The position numbers and the translations under genes are program-made. A stretch of DNA of 64,000 nucleotides, taken from assembly GCA_008711295.1 (NCBI GenBank), contig VUYV01000053.1:2637213-2701212 (forward strand), written 5' to 3'. This document shows positions 62,343 through 64,000 of the stretch, piece after piece. The stretch is from Anarhynchus alexandrinus (taxonomy: Eukaryota > Chordata > Aves > Charadriiformes > Charadriidae). Below the pieces are notes generated by a model. That model was not told the origin of the DNA, ran no database searches, and was given only the letters and a program-made list of their open reading frames with translations. The first letter of the stretch is position 1, and each line of letters starts with the position of its first letter.

Positions 62343-62682
62343 AGCATGTACAATCTCAGAACTGTTTACACTTAATGGCAATCTTTTGAACTGCTAGCAC
62401 TCCTTAGAGAAAATCATTGAGAGTTTTATTAACCTCTTTGATTTTTATTTTTTTTTTAATTTTGGTTCAAAACAGTATGGGCATAAAAATGTCAGTGGAT
62501 AGAAAACTTCCATGTGGAGGTCTTTCTGTTCTGAAATGTTTAGTTCATGGAGGACTTCCGCACAAAGGTTCCTAGGCAGAAAACGTTTTTACATCAATCC
62601 CAAGAGGGAGCATAGTAAATAAAATCTATTCAAGCCAACTGGCTCCACTGAGTTCTTCTGTCCCACAGGGCTAGATGCTGTC

Positions 62683-62844
62683 CTTGGGGCAAGACACACT
62701 GGAGGAAGCAGTCAGCTCATTTTCCTAGTGAAGGATGGTGGGGAAAGCTTTTGGCTCCTCTCTCTTGGGGCAAGACACACTGGAGGAAACAGTCAGCTCA
62801 TTTTCCTAGTGAAGGACGGTGGGGAAAGCTTTTGGCTCCTCTCT
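62683..62844. repeat. 81-bp perfect-period tandem duplication in PARVA intron 1
   Basis: Two head-to-tail copies (62683-62763 and 62764-62844), each starting CTTGGGGCAAGACACACTGG and ending CTTTTGGCTCCTCTCT, differ at only two bases. The period is a multiple of three, so a plus-strand open frame passes through both copies, but it resembles no protein I know and lies antisense inside an intron. Confidence 0.95.
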
Positions 62845-64000
62845 CCAGGGAGTGACCCACTGGCAGAGCTTGCTGACACTTCTCCGGGGAGACTGAGTGA
62901 ACCTTTCAAGGCTGAATGTTTTGTAACATTCTTGACAAGGCCCACTGAACCTCCCCGTATTTGTCCTCCAATGTGCAGAACTATTACGTTCTACTTTTAA
63001 CAACGTGACCTTCATCATATTATCAGAGTTTCTGAAAATAAGAGAAAGCAAACAAAAAACCCACCATATCTTTGTATGGAAAGAGAATATAAAATAAAAA
63101 TAAATACACATGAGAAACTAATACACTGATCTGTTCTAGAATGCATTGCGAGTGCTATATTTATTGTACAGTAGCAGCCAAGTCCTGCTTTGCTGTACAC
63201 AGGTATACACAAGTGGTGGTTTTGTTCCCCCAAACCGCTCACCTGAATCACATACATTTGTCGCACCTGCCCAAGTCACATGCAGAACCTACCCAACACA
63301 CCTCCAGATGATCCAAAGATCCCAGACGGATCCAGTTTGCCAGAGAGGATAACTCCTCCCCAGCCAACCCATTCTGCATTGCACAACTCATGCTCAAGGT
63401 TGGTATTAGTCCCATAATAAAGACTCCTCCTGCCCTCCTGTCCCCTACAAGCAGAAAACATGATGGAGAAACCCTGAGCTTGATAGCATCTTTTTCATTT
63501 CTTTCCCAATACTGAAAAGATTTAACTACAGATTAATACTACTACTAAAAGGAGCGGGTAAGAACACGTGCATTATATCAAGTCCTATGTAAAGGGAGAC
63601 AAAATGTATTATGTAGTATAGCCTCACTTTCTAAGAATTTCCATCAAAAAAGTTCCATGACAAACCACTATTATACACATAGGTGTTAATAGAGGAACCA
63701 CAAAAATGTGATTGAGGTTAAGAGTTTACATACCACAGTTTCAGCCAAGGAATCAATTTTTCAGCTGCTTTTCATTAATTTGTTTTAATTAATTTTCATG
63801 AAAATCACTTCAGCAATTTAGGATTTTAATAAAAACAAAGCATGCAGATTTGAGACAATTTTTGCAGCAGCTGAAACTAAAATAAATTCTTGAAATACAT
63901 CGAGGAACAACTTGGAGCATCAGTAAGACCTCCACTCTGAGTCGTACAGTGTGAAGACCCAGGAAGGGAGGAGGGGACGTAGCTGCAGCAGTTCATCTAT

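Larger units (their letters stand above)
60304..64000 (-). other. PARVA: PARVA intron 1 (3' part)
   Basis: This is the region between exon 2 and the right edge. The acceptor side (tttatttcctag) is clear, and exon 1 is not in view. It contains a GC-richer patch at about 60,670-60,920 with no protein match I recognise, a decayed MIR-like fragment (61803-61965), an imperfect palindrome (62276-62342), an 81-bp tandem duplication (62683-62844) and an AT-rich homeobox-site-like stretch near 63,750-63,880. No alternative first exon could be supported. Confidence 0.8.

Noticed and set aside
62728..63000. 90-codon frame containing a 27-residue internal repeat
   Set aside because: It arises from the 81-bp tandem duplication in PARVA intron 1, antisense to the gene, with no family match and no evidence of expression.
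1..64000. CRISPR arrays, prophage, operons, tRNA or rRNA genes, endogenous retrovirus
   Set aside because: No regularly spaced repeats, cloverleaf sequences, rRNA motifs, paired LTRs or retroviral protein motifs were seen. The gene structure is that of a vertebrate nuclear genome.

Overview
The window is vertebrate nuclear DNA, most likely from a bird. It is AT-rich, has short exons separated by long introns, and carries two CR1 retrotransposon tails ending in repeats of ATTCTATG, the usual avian interspersed repeat. There is no sign of a prokaryotic, organellar or viral sequence. The species cannot be fixed from the sequence alone.

Right part (about 35.3-64.0 kb): the minus strand carries alpha-parvin (PARVA), an actin-binding, ILK-binding focal-adhesion adaptor. 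I could place 12 consecutive coding exons, corresponding to exons 2-13 of a 13-exon gene, with consistent splice sites and reading phases throughout. They encode residues 46-372 of a protein that would match the usual 372-residue length. Exon 1, with the start codon and promoter, lies beyond the right edge; the window ends inside intron 1. Exon 8 is a 20-nt microexon behind a very long pyrimidine tract. Exon 9 has a weak 5' splice site followed by a U-rich stretch and two tandem UGCAUG motifs. The 3' UTR probably runs about 4.9 kb, to a poly(A) signal at 35,281-35,286.

Middle (about 2.9-35.2 kb): intergenic DNA with no gene I can support. It holds two same-orientation CR1 tails, a 400-bp purine tract, microsatellites, short tandem repeats and several decayed MIR-like or palindromic repeat fossils.

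Left end (about 1.4-3.0 kb): a strong CpG island, interrupted by a 348-base run of N and containing a compound GT/GA/GT microsatellite. In other amniotes TEAD1 follows PARVA on the same strand, so this island is best read as the TEAD1 promoter and non-coding first exon, transcribed leftward, with positions 1 to about 1,500 in its first intron. No TEAD1 coding exon is present, so that assignment rests on gene order only.

The two genes belong to related biology: parvin links integrin/ILK complexes to actin, and TEAD1 is the DNA-binding partner of YAP/TAZ, which respond to the same adhesion signals. I found no undescribed biological system. The best leads are the splicing control around PARVA exons 8-9, the sequence missing from the TEAD1 promoter, and the ancient repeat fossils.
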